Counted from the first letter of the stretch, positions 15,955 to 25,697 are shown. The stretch is DNA of 64,000 nucleotides from Sphingomonas mali NBRC 15500 (GCF_001598415.1 NZ_BCYX01000016.1:1-64000), one strand, 5' to 3'. Made by a program: numbers and translations. Notes: generated by a model not told the origin, from the letters alone.

Positions 15955-17601
15955 CTAGGCCGCGACCACCCCTATGACTTCAGCTCGCTCGCCACCAAGG
16001 CTCAACGCCACCGCCTCGGCGACCTTGATGCCGTCGACCGCCGCCGACAGGATCCCGCCGGCATAGCCAGCGCCTTCGCCCGCCGGGAACAGGCCAGCGG
16101 TGTTGAGGCTCTGGAAATCCTTGCCGCGGGTGAAGCGGACGGGGGAGGAGGTGCGCGTCTCGACCCCGGTCATGATCACGTCGGGATGGTCGTAACCGGG
16201 GATCTGGCGGCCGAATACCGGGATCGCCTCGCGCATCGCCTCCACCGCGAAATCGGGCAGGCATTGGCTGAGGTCGGTGAGCTGCACGCCAGGGCGATAG
16301 GAGGGAAGCACCTCGCCGAATTCGGCCGATGGCCTGCCTTCCAGGAAATCGCCGAGCTTCTGTGCCGGTGCCTTGTAGTTGGAGCCGCCCGCGACGAACG
16401 CGCGTTCCTCCCAATGCCGCTGCAGCGCGATTCCGGCGAGCGGGTCGCCGGGATAGTCGCGTTCGGGATCGATCGCGACGACGAAGCCCGAATTGGCGTT
16501 GCGCTCGTTGCGCGAATATTGGCTCATGCCGTTGGTCGCGACGCGTCCCTCTTCGGACGTCGCGGCCACCACGGTGCCGCCCGGGCACATGCAGAAGCTG
16601 TAGACGGTGCGCCCGTTCGAGGCATGGTGCGATATGTGATATTCGGCCGCGCCCAATATCTTGTTGCCGGCGAACTTGCCGAACCGCGCCTGGTCGATCC
16701 ACGATTGCGGATGCTCGATCCGCACGCCCATCGAGAAGGGCTTGGCCTCGACGAACACGCCTGCCGTCTGGAGCATCGTGAAGGTGTCGCGTGCGCTGTG
16801 GCCGATCGCCAACACGACATGGTCGGCCTCGAGATACTCACCATCGTGCAAATGAAGCCCACGGATATGGCGCTGGCCGGTCGCGTCGGTGGCGATGTCG
16901 ACGCCGTCGACGCGGGTGCCGAAGCGATACTCGCCGCCCAGCTGCTCGATCGTCGCGCGGATGCTCTCGACCATCGTCACCAGGCGGAACGTGCCGATAT
17001 GCGGATGCGCCTCGGTCAGGATTTCCTCGGGTGCGCCGGCCTTGACGAACTCGGTCAACACCTTGCGGTCGAGGTGACGGCGGTCCTTGATCCGGCTGTA
17101 GAGCTTGCCGTCGGAAAAGGTGCCCGCGCCGCCTTCGCCGAACTGGACGTTGCTTTCGGGGTTGAGCACGCTCCGGCGCCACAGGCCCCAGGTGTCCTTG
17201 GTCCGCTCACGCACGACCTTGCCGCGTTCGAGAATGATCGGGCGGAAACCCATCTGCGCGAGCACAAAGGCGGCGAGCAGACCGCACGGGCCGGTGCCGA
17301 TGACGACGGGACGCAAGCCCTTGCCGGTGGCGCGCGCAATCGGGCGGTAGTCGGTGTCGGGCGCTGGCCTGACATTGCGGTCCTCGGCGAAGCGCGCGAG
17401 CAAAGCCGCTTCGTCGGCGACTGCCAGGTCGATCGCATAGATCAGCATGATCGCGTTCTTGCGCCGCGCATCGTTGCCGCGCCGCGCGACCTCGAAGCTC
17501 AGCAATTCGTCTGCGGCGATCCCCAGCCGCGCGCAGATCGCGGCGGGAAGTGCTTCGTCGGAATGGTCGAGCGGCAGGGCAAGGTCGGTCAGGCGGATCA
17601 T
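15955..17601 (-). CDS. FAD-dependent dehydrogenase (COG2509-like)
   Basis: A 548-aa FAD/NAD(P)-binding oxidoreductase. An N-terminal domain of about 90 residues is followed by the dinucleotide motif VVIGTGPCGLLAAFVLAQMG and ILERGKVVRERT, then FGEGGAGTFSDGKLYSRIKD, which marks the uncharacterised dehydrogenase group similar to glycerol-3-phosphate or geranylgeranyl reductase folds. Near the end, GVETRTSSPVRFTRG and LFPAGEGAGYAGGILSAAVDG close the FAD site. The reaction is unknown. It is a single gene, flanked by REP-like elements on both sides. Confidence 0.88.
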   Translation of the reverse strand: MIRLTDLALPLDHSDEALPAAICARLGIAADELLSFEVARRGNDARRKNAIMLIYAIDLAVADEAALLARFAEDRNVRPAPDTDYRPIARATGKGLRPVVIGTGPCGLLAAFVLAQMGFRPIILERGKVVRERTKDTWGLWRRSVLNPESNVQFGEGGAGTFSDGKLYSRIKDRRHLDRKVLTEFVKAGAPEEILTEAHPHIGTFRLVTMVESIRATIEQLGGEYRFGTRVDGVDIATDATGQRHIRGLHLHDGEYLEADHVVLAIGHSARDTFTMLQTAGVFVEAKPFSMGVRIEHPQSWIDQARFGKFAGNKILGAAEYHISHHASNGRTVYSFCMCPGGTVVAATSEEGRVATNGMSQYSRNERNANSGFVVAIDPERDYPGDPLAGIALQRHWEERAFVAGGSNYKAPAQKLGDFLEGRPSAEFGEVLPSYRPGVQLTDLSQCLPDFAVEAMREAIPVFGRQIPGYDHPDVIMTGVETRTSSPVRFTRGKDFQSLNTAGLFPAGEGAGYAGGILSAAVDGIKVAEAVALSLGGERAEVIGVVAA

Positions 17602-17643
17602 CGGACCGCTCTAGGGTCGTTTTGGCTCAGGTTGAACCATGAA

Positions 17644-17732
17644 ACCGTTCGCCCTGAGCCTGTCGAAGGGCGCTGAGCCCCAAGCGTCGCATTCGCGGAT
17701 AGGCGCCCTTCGACAAGCTCAGGGCGAACGGT
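17644..17732. repeat. Inverted repeat with CCTTCGACAAGCTCAGG core
   Basis: ACCGTTCGCCCTGAGCCTGT through GAAGGGCGC (17644-17673) is nearly the reverse complement of GCGCCCTTCGACAAGCTCAG through GAACGGT (17703-17732), with a 29-base spacer. This repeat is a second dispersed family, and a fragment (GAGCTTGTCGAAGGGC) recurs at 18535-18550. Confidence 0.8.
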
Positions 17733-17751
17733 AGTGGAAGCGCGATCATTT

Positions 17752-17773
17752 CCCCTCCCGTAAACGGGAGGGG
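17752..17773. terminator. Perfect 9-bp hairpin after small gene
   Basis: CCCCTCCCG, loop TAAA, CGGGAGGGG, ending 13 bases beyond the 85-aa gene stop. It could end that transcript but lacks a clear U-tract. Confidence 0.4.
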
Positions 17774-17785
17774 AGTCAGGCCTCG

Positions 17786-18043
17786 TCAGCCTTCGGCCTT
17801 GTCCGCCATGTCCATGAAGTTCCGCGCCGCGTCGCGATCTGCCTCGTCCTTGAACGCGACGTCCAGGTCGGGCGCGACACCGAGCATGAACATCAGCGTC
17901 CACAAGGCAAAACGTCGCGGGCGGTCCTTTTCCAAACCCAGCTCGACTCGCATCCGTTCGGTGCCGGATTCGAATGCGGCCGGGGTCAGCGTGGCCATGT
18001 CGGCAGTGCCGAAATAGTGGCGCAGGCGGTCGTCGAGATCCAT
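17786..18043 (-). CDS. Small hypothetical protein
   Basis: An 85-aa protein starting MDLDDRLRHYFGTADMATLT, with acidic N-terminal helices, a central FALWTLMFMLGVAPDLDVAF stretch and a DEADRDAARNFMDMADKAEG end. The YFGTADMATLTPAAFESG pattern looks like a small conserved alphaproteobacterial protein, but I cannot name the family. The ATG at 18043 is seven bases from the stop of the upstream yaiI-like gene, so it is probably cotranscribed with it. No clear ribosome binding site is present. Confidence 0.75.
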   Translation of the reverse strand: MDLDDRLRHYFGTADMATLTPAAFESGTERMRVELGLEKDRPRRFALWTLMFMLGVAPDLDVAFKDEADRDAARNFMDMADKAEG

Positions 18044-18050
18044 GGTTCGA

Positions 18051-18509
18051 TTAACGCGCCCGGACCAGCGCGGCGTCAAGCGCCTGCAGGAAGCGCGAGC
18101 GGTCGGCCTTGCCGAACGCGGCCGGCCCGCCGATCTGATCGCCGCCGGCGCGCAGGTCCGCCATGATCGCGCGCGTCGCGATCGCCGCGCCGATCGAGCT
18201 CGTCGTAAACGGCTTGCCGGTGGGGGACAGCACTTGCGCGCTCGCCTTGAGCGCGCGGTCGGCGAGCAGGATGTCGGCGGTGATCACCACGGCGCCCGGA
18301 CCGGATGCCTCGGCGATCCAGTCGTCGGCGGCGTCGAACCCGTCGCTCACGACGATGCGCGTGATCAGCGGATGCGCGGGCACGCGGAGGTGGCTGTTGC
18401 TGACGACCCAGACGGGCACTTCCAGTCGCCAGGCGACCTTGTAGATCTCGTCCTTGACCGGGCAGGCATCGGCATCGACCAGGATGCGGCGAGAGGGCGG
18501 AATGTTCAC
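18051..18509 (-). CDS. YaiI/YqxD family protein (UPF0178, DUF188)
   Basis: A 152-aa protein with the PIN-like fold of the family. The start RILVDADACPVKDEIYKVAW carries the conserved Asp pair, and SPTGKPFTTSSIGAAIATRA and GGPAAFGKADRSRFLQALD are the other hallmark segments. The acidic cluster suggests a nuclease or metal-binding role, but no function is established for the family. It is upstream of the 85-aa gene on the minus strand. The gap to the helicase gene contains a GTCAC-bounded palindrome. Confidence 0.93.
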   Translation of the reverse strand: MNIPPSRRILVDADACPVKDEIYKVAWRLEVPVWVVSNSHLRVPAHPLITRIVVSDGFDAADDWIAEASGPGAVVITADILLADRALKASAQVLSPTGKPFTTSSIGAAIATRAIMADLRAGGDQIGGPAAFGKADRSRFLQALDAALVRAR

Positions 18510-18550
18510 TGCGTCCTCCTAGCCCGTTAGCCCCGAGCTTGTCGAAGGGC

Positions 18551-18641
18551 CGTCATGCCGGACTTGTTCCGGCATCCAACGTGCGACAATGGCGGGATTC
18601 CGTTGTGGAGGGTTGGCCCCCGGAACAAGTCCGGGGTGACG
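18551..18641. repeat. GTCAT/GTGAC-bounded paired palindrome
   Basis: CGTCATGCCGGACTTGTTCC starts the left half and CCCCGGAACAAGTCCGGGG with GTGACG ends the right half. The two GGAACAAGTCCGG-type cores are complementary. It is the same family plan as 2446, 15818 and 40078. Confidence 0.75.
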
Positions 18642-18690
18642 TGTCGTTATTGACCGTAACCGGCGCGCCTCTGTCCGACCGCCACGACTT

Positions 18691-20457
18691 TTATGATTGC
18701 GGACGCGGGCCCTTGTTCGGACGCGGTCCCTTGCGATGCGGCGGCCCGGCGCGATTGCGACCGGGAGGTGGACCCTGGCGATGCGCAGGATTGCGCTGCT
18801 CGCCTGTCGGCGCGGCACGATGCAGCATCTTGCGCGCCGGAGCCGGCGCCGGAGCGGGACCCGAGCCCTCGACCGGCTCGATCCGCACGCCGCTATCGTC
18901 CTCGCCATCGGCGCCCGCGCTCTTGAGTACGGCGGCGGCGAACCGCGCCGCGATCCCGCGCGGGATCTGGAAGCCGGTTTCGTTGGCCTGAATGCGGATC
19001 GCACCGACCTCGTTCTTGGTGATCCCGCCGCGGCGGCAGATCAGCGGCAGGATCCAGCGCGGGTCGGCATTCTGGCGGCGGCCGATATTCATGCGGAACC
19101 ACACGGTATCGTCGAACCCGTCGCGATGATGCGCCTTGGGTCCTTCGGGCACGCGGTCGATCATTTCCTCGGGCGCAGGCATCGAGGCGCGATGGGCGTG
19201 GACAAGGGCCGCCGCGATCTCCTGCGGCGATTTGTTCTTGAGCAATTCCTCGCCGATCACCCAATCGTCGGGATCGGGCTCGACCGGTGCGCTCAGCGCC
19301 TCGATCAGGCGGTCGCGGTCCTTGGCGCGAATGTCGTCGACGGTCGGCACCGGCACCCATTCGGCGGCGATGCGCGCCGAGCGCAGCATCATCTCGACAC
19401 GGCGGCGGCGCGGATAGGGGACGATCAGCACCGCGGTGCCCTTTTTGCCCGCGCGACCCGTACGACCCGAGCGGTGCTGAAGCACTTCGGCGTCGCGCGG
19501 CATCTCGACATGGACGACTAGGCTGAGCGTGGGCAGGTCGATGCCGCGGGCGGCGACATCGGTCGCGACGCAGACGCGTGCGCGGCGGTCGCGCAACGCC
19601 TGGAGCGCGTGGTTGCGCTCATTCTGCGAATGCTCGCCCGATAGAGCCACGGCCGCGAAGCCGCGTTCGACAAGGCTGGCATGCAAGTGCCGCACATTGT
19701 CGCGCGTCGCGCAGAACAGCATTGCGGTCTCAGCCTCGTAGAAGCGGAGCAGGTTGATCACGGCGTGTTCGATATCGGCCGGAGCGACCGCCACGGCCTG
19801 ATACGAAATGTCACCATGCCCGCGCTCTTCGCCCACGGTCGAGATGCGCAGCGCGTCGCGCTGATACTTCTTGGCCAATGCGACGATCTGACGCGGCAAC
19901 GTCGCCGAGAACAGCAGGGTGCGGCGTTCGGCGGGAGCGGCGTCGAGCAGGGTTTCGAGGTCCTCGCGGAAGCCCATGTCGAGCATCTCGTCGGCCTCGT
20001 CGAGCACGGCGACGCGCAGGCTCGACAGATCGAGCGCGCCGCGTTCGCCATGGTCGCGCAATCGGCCTGGCGTGCCGACCACGACATGCACACCCTGCGC
20101 AAGCACGCGGCGCTCGCGCGACGGGTCCATGCCACCGACGCAGGTGGCGATGCGCGCACCGGTCTTGGCGTAGAGCCAGGACAATTCCTTGGCGACCTGG
20201 AGCGCGAGTTCGCGGGTCGGCGCGATCACCAGCGCGAGCGGCGCGCCGGCGGGCGGGGTCTGACCCTTGTGGAGCAGCTCCTCGGCCATGGCGAGACCGA
20301 AGGCGACGGTCTTGCCCGATCCGGTCTGGGCGGAAACGAGCAGGTCGCGGCCATTGGACTCGGGCTTGCTGACTTCGGCCTGGACCGGGGTGAGCGCTTC
20401 ATAGCCGCGCGCGGTCAGCGCCTCGGCAAGCAACGGGGGGAGGTGGGAAAAGGGCAT
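18691..20457 (-). CDS. DEAD-box ATP-dependent RNA helicase, DbpA-like
   Basis: A 588-aa helicase. The motifs run in order: Q-motif region LTARGYEALTPVQAEV, Walker A SAQTGSGKT, PTRELALQVAKEL, the DEAD box in VAVLDEADEMLDMGF, FSATLP, and the domain 2 motif HRSGRTGRAGKKGTA. After the core comes a small domain (about residues 400-470, VWFRMNIGRRQNADPRWILP then ICRRGGITKNEVGAIRI) similar to the DbpA RNA-binding domain, which in DbpA recognises 23S rRNA during 50S assembly. The tail is Pro/Arg/Gly-rich and basic. The start at 20457 gives MPFSHLPPLLAEAL; upstream in-frame sequence is not protein-like. It is divergent from a TonB receptor gene. Confidence 0.93.
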   Translation of the reverse strand: MPFSHLPPLLAEALTARGYEALTPVQAEVSKPESNGRDLLVSAQTGSGKTVAFGLAMAEELLHKGQTPPAGAPLALVIAPTRELALQVAKELSWLYAKTGARIATCVGGMDPSRERRVLAQGVHVVVGTPGRLRDHGERGALDLSSLRVAVLDEADEMLDMGFREDLETLLDAAPAERRTLLFSATLPRQIVALAKKYQRDALRISTVGEERGHGDISYQAVAVAPADIEHAVINLLRFYEAETAMLFCATRDNVRHLHASLVERGFAAVALSGEHSQNERNHALQALRDRRARVCVATDVAARGIDLPTLSLVVHVEMPRDAEVLQHRSGRTGRAGKKGTAVLIVPYPRRRRVEMMLRSARIAAEWVPVPTVDDIRAKDRDRLIEALSAPVEPDPDDWVIGEELLKNKSPQEIAAALVHAHRASMPAPEEMIDRVPEGPKAHHRDGFDDTVWFRMNIGRRQNADPRWILPLICRRGGITKNEVGAIRIQANETGFQIPRGIAARFAAAVLKSAGADGEDDSGVRIEPVEGSGPAPAPAPARKMLHRAAPTGEQRNPAHRQGPPPGRNRAGPPHRKGPRPNKGPRPQS

Positions 20458-20754
20458 TCTGTCTCGATGGCAAAAACGGCGTCGGCCCGGAGCGACTGGC
20501 GCCGGGCAGGTAACGCGGTACGGATGTGGATTGGTCCGGCCCTCTACGCGCTTTTTGGCGATTTGGCAAAAGCGAGGGTGAAGGCATAGACTTGAGCTAT
20601 AGGCGGTCGCACAAAAGGTCGCGCACACCCTCGTTGCAATCGAACTGACCCGGTTACGTCATCGTGCCGACGCCGGCATGTCACCCATCTGCAAAAGGCC
20701 ATCCCTAGTCGCGGCGCGACAGCAGAATCGCTGCACCAGCAAAAGGGAAAAAGG

Positions 20755-23274
20755 GTGGCCAACCGAGCACTTACCGTGCGCTGCGGAATCGCGGCGTTCC
20801 TCCTGACCGCAAGTCCCGCGGCGCTTGCCCAGAGCGCGCCATTGCCGGTGGCCGATAAGGATGCCGCGGCGGGCGCGGACGCGCAGGCCGACCAGGACAT
20901 CGTCGTCACTGGCCGCGCCGGTGCGGGCGAGCGTACCAAGCTCGATACCAGCTATGCGATTACGACGCTGAACAACGACGCGCTACGGTCGCGCGCCGCG
21001 TCGAGCGTCACCGAGACGCTGAAATCTGTCCCGGGCTTCTGGGTCGAGGCGTCGGGCGGCGAGGGGTCGGGCAACGTTCGCGCGCGCGGCATCCCGGTTG
21101 ACGGGTTCGGCTCGATCAACCTGCTCGAGGACGGGCTGCCGGTGCAGCACGATCCCGCGCTGGGTTACCTCAATGCCGATCAGGCATTCCGCATGGATGA
21201 ATCGATCGACCGCGTCGAAGTGGTGCGCGGCGGTCCGTCCTCGGTCTTCTATTCGAACGCGCCGGGCGGCGTGGTCAACTTCATCACGCGCAAGCCGGGC
21301 GATGAGCTGTCGGGCCGCGCCCGTGTGCTTTACGGTCCCACCGCGGACCTGTTTCGGTTCGACGGCTGGGTCGGGACGCCGCTGGTCGATGGCTGGAAGT
21401 TCGACGTCGGCGGCTTCTACCGCAACGAGCGCGGGGTTCGCGATCCCGGCTATACCGGCAACAAAGGCGGCCAGATCCGCGCCGATCTGTCGAAGGATTT
21501 CGGCAACGCGCAGATCGCGCTCAGCTACAAGCATCTGGCCGACGATGCGATCTTCTACACCGGCATTCCGCTGACGAAGGATTCGGACGGCAACATCGTC
21601 AGCTTGCCGGGGTTCAACGCCAATTACGACACCACGGCCAGCCGTGAAACCGCGTTCCTGACGCTCAAAAGCGCCAACGGCCCGGTCTTCTTCGACAACA
21701 CCCAGGGAACGCGCATCCGGCTCAACCAATATTCGGCGATGGCTGACTGGGAGTTCGCGCCCGGCTGGAAATTGTCGAACAAGGCGCGCTATCGTGACAG
21801 CAACACGGTGCGCAACGGCGTCTATCCCGCCTCGATCAGCACGGCGGCGGCCCTGCTCACGCAATATGGATCGTCGCTGCTCAAGGCCTATCCCGGCGCG
21901 ACCAGCGTCCAACTCCGCTATGTCGATACCGGCCGGGCGTTCGACGTGGCGAACCAGAACGGCAATGGCGACGTGTTCATCAACGCCGCTCGCCCAGTGA
22001 CGGTCGACGAGAGCGAGTTCGTCGACGACCTCCATCTCGCGCACCGCTTCCAGATGGGGAGCATGACGCATGATTTCGCCCTGGGTTTCTATTACGCCCA
22101 CATCCGCGAGACGTTCAAACGCTACTCGGCGTCGACCGTGCAGGACGTTTCGGGCAATTCGCGGCTGCTCGATCTTGTCGCGCTCAACGCATCAGGACAG
22201 GTGGTCGGCGCGCTGACCCAGAACGGTGTCAGCCGCTACGGCTCCGAATTCGCCAACGGCTATGGCAAATCGGACGTCTTCGCACTCTATGGGTCGGACG
22301 AGTGGCAGATCACGCCGCAATTGCGCCTCGACGGCGGCATCCGCTGGGAAAAGGTGACCGCCAAGGGCGCGCAGGAAGGCCAGAAGACGGTCAATCTCGG
22401 CGATCCGACCACGCTCGCGGACGATCAGGTGCTGACCGGAAACGGTGTCTTCTCTCCCTATGATCGCACGTTCGACCATGTCGGCTACACGATCGGCGCC
22501 GATTGGCAGTTCAGCCACAGCGCGGGGATATTCGCGCGCTACACCTCGGCATTCCGAATGCCGAGCGTGGGCAGCTTCATCACCTCGGCCAATGCGCAGC
22601 CGGTGACGCAGGGGATCAAGATGTGGGAAGCAGGGTTCAAGCTCTCGACCCCGTTGGTCAGCTTCTACGCGACGGGCTTCCTGACCGATTTCGACGCCTA
22701 TTCGATCGGCAACACCCAGTTCGATCCGAAGACGATGGGCTATATCACCCAGACCGTTTACACCAATACGCGCGATTATGGCGTCGAGCTCGAAGGCACG
22801 ATCCGGCCGGTTTCGTGGTTCGATTTTACCGTCAACGCGACGATCCAGGATCCGACCTTCCGCAATCTCAAGTACAATGAGTTGCAAGGCACGACGCTGA
22901 TCCCGCGCAATTATTCGGGCAACCAGCTGCTCCGCGTTCCCAAACTCGGGCTGCGCGCTACGCCCGCGGTGACCCTGCTCGATGGTCGTTTCCGCGCGCA
23001 GATGGACGTCGAACATTATTCGAAACGCTATGCCGACGCCGCCAACATCTCGAAGCTGCCGGCCTATACCGTGCTCAACGCCAGCGTGCGGTTCAAGCTG
23101 ACCGACGGCATTTCGTTCTGGGCCTATGGCGACAATCTGACCAACGCGATCGGGCTGACCGAAGGCAATCCGCGCGCGGGCGAGCTAACCAGCGGCCAGG
23201 CCAACGACCAATTGTTCATCGGCCGGCCGATCTTCGGGCGCAATTTCCGCTTCGCCGTGGACTTCGCCTTCTGA
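20755..23274 (+). CDS. TonB-dependent outer-membrane receptor
   Basis: An 839-aa receptor with a signal peptide (MANRALTVRCGIAAFLLTAS then PAALAQ), a DIVVTGR TonB box, a plug domain (VTETLKSVPGFWVEASGGEG, the VNFITRKPGDELSG end of the plug) and a barrel ending VDFAF. The GTG start at 20755 lies within AAAAGGGAAAAAGG-rich leader sequence that supplies a ribosome binding site. Its stop overlaps the start of a PHP-type hydrolase gene by one base, so the two are translationally coupled, which suggests that the hydrolase acts on the imported substrate. No metal or vitamin genes are nearby to name it. Confidence 0.95.
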   Translation: MANRALTVRCGIAAFLLTASPAALAQSAPLPVADKDAAAGADAQADQDIVVTGRAGAGERTKLDTSYAITTLNNDALRSRAASSVTETLKSVPGFWVEASGGEGSGNVRARGIPVDGFGSINLLEDGLPVQHDPALGYLNADQAFRMDESIDRVEVVRGGPSSVFYSNAPGGVVNFITRKPGDELSGRARVLYGPTADLFRFDGWVGTPLVDGWKFDVGGFYRNERGVRDPGYTGNKGGQIRADLSKDFGNAQIALSYKHLADDAIFYTGIPLTKDSDGNIVSLPGFNANYDTTASRETAFLTLKSANGPVFFDNTQGTRIRLNQYSAMADWEFAPGWKLSNKARYRDSNTVRNGVYPASISTAAALLTQYGSSLLKAYPGATSVQLRYVDTGRAFDVANQNGNGDVFINAARPVTVDESEFVDDLHLAHRFQMGSMTHDFALGFYYAHIRETFKRYSASTVQDVSGNSRLLDLVALNASGQVVGALTQNGVSRYGSEFANGYGKSDVFALYGSDEWQITPQLRLDGGIRWEKVTAKGAQEGQKTVNLGDPTTLADDQVLTGNGVFSPYDRTFDHVGYTIGADWQFSHSAGIFARYTSAFRMPSVGSFITSANAQPVTQGIKMWEAGFKLSTPLVSFYATGFLTDFDAYSIGNTQFDPKTMGYITQTVYTNTRDYGVELEGTIRPVSWFDFTVNATIQDPTFRNLKYNELQGTTLIPRNYSGNQLLRVPKLGLRATPAVTLLDGRFRAQMDVEHYSKRYADAANISKLPAYTVLNASVRFKLTDGISFWAYGDNLTNAIGLTEGNPRAGELTSGQANDQLFIGRPIFGRNFRFAVDFAF

Positions 23275-24737
23275 TGCGCGGATTTCGCCTTTTCGTCGCG
23301 CTGATCCTGGCCGCCATCGTCGCTCCGGCGGCGATGGCCGGCCAGGACCAGGCGCAGCCCGACGTGACCGTGTCGGGCGTCGTCACCGGCAAGGACGCGA
23401 TGACCTATCGCCAGGTGCCGTTCGACGTCCCCGCGGGTGTCGAGCGGATCACCGTTGCGTTGTCCTACGACAAGTCGAACAAGACGGTGATCGACCTCGG
23501 CGTCTGGGATCCCAAGCAGTTCCGTGGCTGGAGCGGTGGCTCGTACGACAGGGTGACGATCGCGGCGAGCGACGCCACGCCGGGCTATCTGCCCGGATCG
23601 ATCCCGGCCGGCCGCTGGCACGTCCAGTTCGGCGTACCCAATGCTCGTCCGAACAGCAGCGCCGCCTACACCGTGAAGGTCTATTTCGATCGCGGAGCCG
23701 TTGCCCATGCCAGCGCCGCGATCGCCAATCCGCCGCTTATCGACAAGCCCGGCTGGTATCGTGGCGACCTCCATATGCATGACGCCAACAGCGACGGCAG
23801 TTGCAAGAGCCAGCTCGGGCGCAAGGTGCCGTGTCCGTTGTTCCGCACGGTCGAGGCGGCGAGCGCATCGGGGCTCGATTTCATCGCGGTGACCGACCAC
23901 AATACCGTCGCGCATTTCGATGATCTGCGCGAGCTGCAGCCCTGGTTCGACAAGATGCTGCTGATCCCGGGCGTCGAGGTCACCACCTTTCGCGGCCATA
24001 CCAACATCTTCGGGCCGTCGCGTTTCGTCGATTTCCGCGTCGGCACGCCAGGCGTTCCCAACCTTCCCACGCTCCAGCGGAGCATCGCCGATGCCGGTGC
24101 GATCATGTCGGTCAATCATCCAGCCTCGCCGAGCGGAGAGATCTGCATGGGCTGCGGCTGGCTATGGACCGACACCGATTGGTCGCTGGTGACCGCGGTC
24201 GAGGCAGTCAACGGCACCCATGTGGAGGGCCCCTATGCCGGGCTCGGCTTCTGGTATGCGCGGCTCAACGAAGGCAAGCGTCTGACCGGGATCGGCGGCA
24301 GCGACACGCACGATCCCGATGGCCCGTCACGGATCGGGCGGCCGACCACGGTGGTCTATGCCGACAGCCTGTCCGTCCCAGGCATCACTGCGGGGATCAA
24401 GCGCGGCAACGTCTTCATCGACACCGAGGGGACGCGTGACCGCTTGTTAGAACTGGCGGTCGTATCTGGTGGACGTCGAGCCGTGATGGGCGAACGGTTG
24501 CGCCCTGACGCGACGCTGTCGATACAGCTGCATCTGGTCGCCGTGCGCGGTGCGGCGGTGGAGATCCTCGCCAATGGCAAGGCCCTTGCTGGCCTGGGAT
24601 CGACGATCGACAGCGACGATGCGCGCACGACAGTGTCGCTCGATCGCGCGCAAGCCTGCGGCTGGATCAGCGCCAATGTGCGCGGCAAGACCGGCCTGCT
24701 GCTGATCGGCAACCCCATCTATATCGACTGCCGCTGA
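23274..24737 (+). CDS. Periplasmic PHP-domain metallohydrolase (CehA/McbA-like)
   Basis: A 487-aa protein with a signal peptide (MRGFRLFVALILAAIVAPAA then MA), an N-terminal beta-rich domain (about residues 30-150), and a PHP catalytic domain from about 160. Metal ligands visible are the HMH of RGDLHMHDANSDG, the DHN of AVTDHNTVAHF, GVEVTTF, NHPASP and GGSDTHD. The C-terminal part is beta-rich. The architecture resembles the CehA/McbA family, in which known members hydrolyse carbaryl, but the real substrate may be a phosphoester. The ATG overlaps the TonB receptor stop by one base. Confidence 0.9.
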   Translation: MRGFRLFVALILAAIVAPAAMAGQDQAQPDVTVSGVVTGKDAMTYRQVPFDVPAGVERITVALSYDKSNKTVIDLGVWDPKQFRGWSGGSYDRVTIAASDATPGYLPGSIPAGRWHVQFGVPNARPNSSAAYTVKVYFDRGAVAHASAAIANPPLIDKPGWYRGDLHMHDANSDGSCKSQLGRKVPCPLFRTVEAASASGLDFIAVTDHNTVAHFDDLRELQPWFDKMLLIPGVEVTTFRGHTNIFGPSRFVDFRVGTPGVPNLPTLQRSIADAGAIMSVNHPASPSGEICMGCGWLWTDTDWSLVTAVEAVNGTHVEGPYAGLGFWYARLNEGKRLTGIGGSDTHDPDGPSRIGRPTTVVYADSLSVPGITAGIKRGNVFIDTEGTRDRLLELAVVSGGRRAVMGERLRPDATLSIQLHLVAVRGAAVEILANGKALAGLGSTIDSDDARTTVSLDRAQACGWISANVRGKTGLLLIGNPIYIDCR

Positions 24738-24839
24738 GGCGTTGGTTCCTGTCGTCCGGCGACGGGCGTCCGGCGGTTGTCGCCGGGCGCTCGCGATCCC
24801 ATCTCTCTGTCGCGATCTTCCCCAATGAGAGGTGCCCCG

Positions 24840-25697
24840 ATGACGCTCCCCGCCGATCCCGTCTGGTTCATCACTGGCTGTTCGACCGGCTTCGGCCGCG
24901 AGCTCGCCAAACTCGTGCTCGATCGCGGCTGGCGCGTCGTTGCGACGGCGCGCGGCAAGGATCGCGTCGCCGACATCGTCGAGATCGCGCCCGATCGTGC
25001 ACTGGCGGTCGACCTCGACGTCACCGACAAAAGCCAGATCGATGCCGCGGTGGCGGCGGCCAAGGACAAGTTCGGCCGGATCGACGTGCTCGTGAACAAT
25101 GCCGGCTATGGCTATCAGAGCGCGATCGAGGAAGGCGAGGAGCAGGAGATACGCGACCAGTTCGAGGCGAACGTCTTCGGCCTGTTCGCGATGACTCGCG
25201 CGGTGTTGCCGGTGATGCGCGAGCAGGGCAGCGGCAATATCGTCAATATCAGTTCGGTGGGCGGTTTGCTCGGGTTCCCGGCCTCGGGCTATTATTCGGC
25301 GACCAAGCATGCGGTCGAGGGATTCACCGACTCCCTGCGCGCCGAAGTCGGGCCGCTCGGCATCGCCGCGATGTGCGTCGAGCCGGGGCCGTTCCGCACC
25401 GATTGGGCGGGCCGTTCGCTGCGCCAGACCAAGAACCGGATCGAGGCCTATGCCGAGACCGCCGGCGCACGCATGGCGATGACCAGCGGCTATAGCGGCG
25501 AGCAGCCTGGCGACCCCGTTCGCGCCAGTGAGGCGATTATTGAAGTGGTGTCGCGTAGCGACGTGCCGCGTCACCTGGTGCTCGGCAGGTTCGGGTACGA
25601 GACGGCGGTTGCGAAGCTGAAGGAGCGGCTGGCGATCATCGAGGGCGATCGCGACCTCAGCCTGAGCGCGGACTATCCGGAGATGGCCGACGCGTGA
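24840..25697 (+). CDS. Short-chain dehydrogenase/reductase (SDR)
   Basis: A 285-aa classical SDR with the cofactor loop TGCSTGFG, NNAGYGYQ, ISSVGG and catalytic YSATK. The ATG at 24840 has GAGAGG seven bases upstream, which decides it over an upstream in-frame GTG/ATG. It resembles the SDR at 7550 (both have FRTDWAGRS and QPGDP), so the two are paralogues. Its end overlaps the convergent FUSC-type gene by 41 bases. Substrate unknown. Confidence 0.92.
   Translation: MTLPADPVWFITGCSTGFGRELAKLVLDRGWRVVATARGKDRVADIVEIAPDRALAVDLDVTDKSQIDAAVAAAKDKFGRIDVLVNNAGYGYQSAIEEGEEQEIRDQFEANVFGLFAMTRAVLPVMREQGSGNIVNISSVGGLLGFPASGYYSATKHAVEGFTDSLRAEVGPLGIAAMCVEPGPFRTDWAGRSLRQTKNRIEAYAETAGARMAMTSGYSGEQPGDPVRASEAIIEVVSRSDVPRHLVLGRFGYETAVAKLKERLAIIEGDRDLSLSADYPEMADA

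Noticed and set aside
17752..17773. Strong intrinsic terminator at this hairpin
   Set aside because: The stem is perfect but no U-tract follows in either direction, so it is kept only as a low-confidence hairpin.
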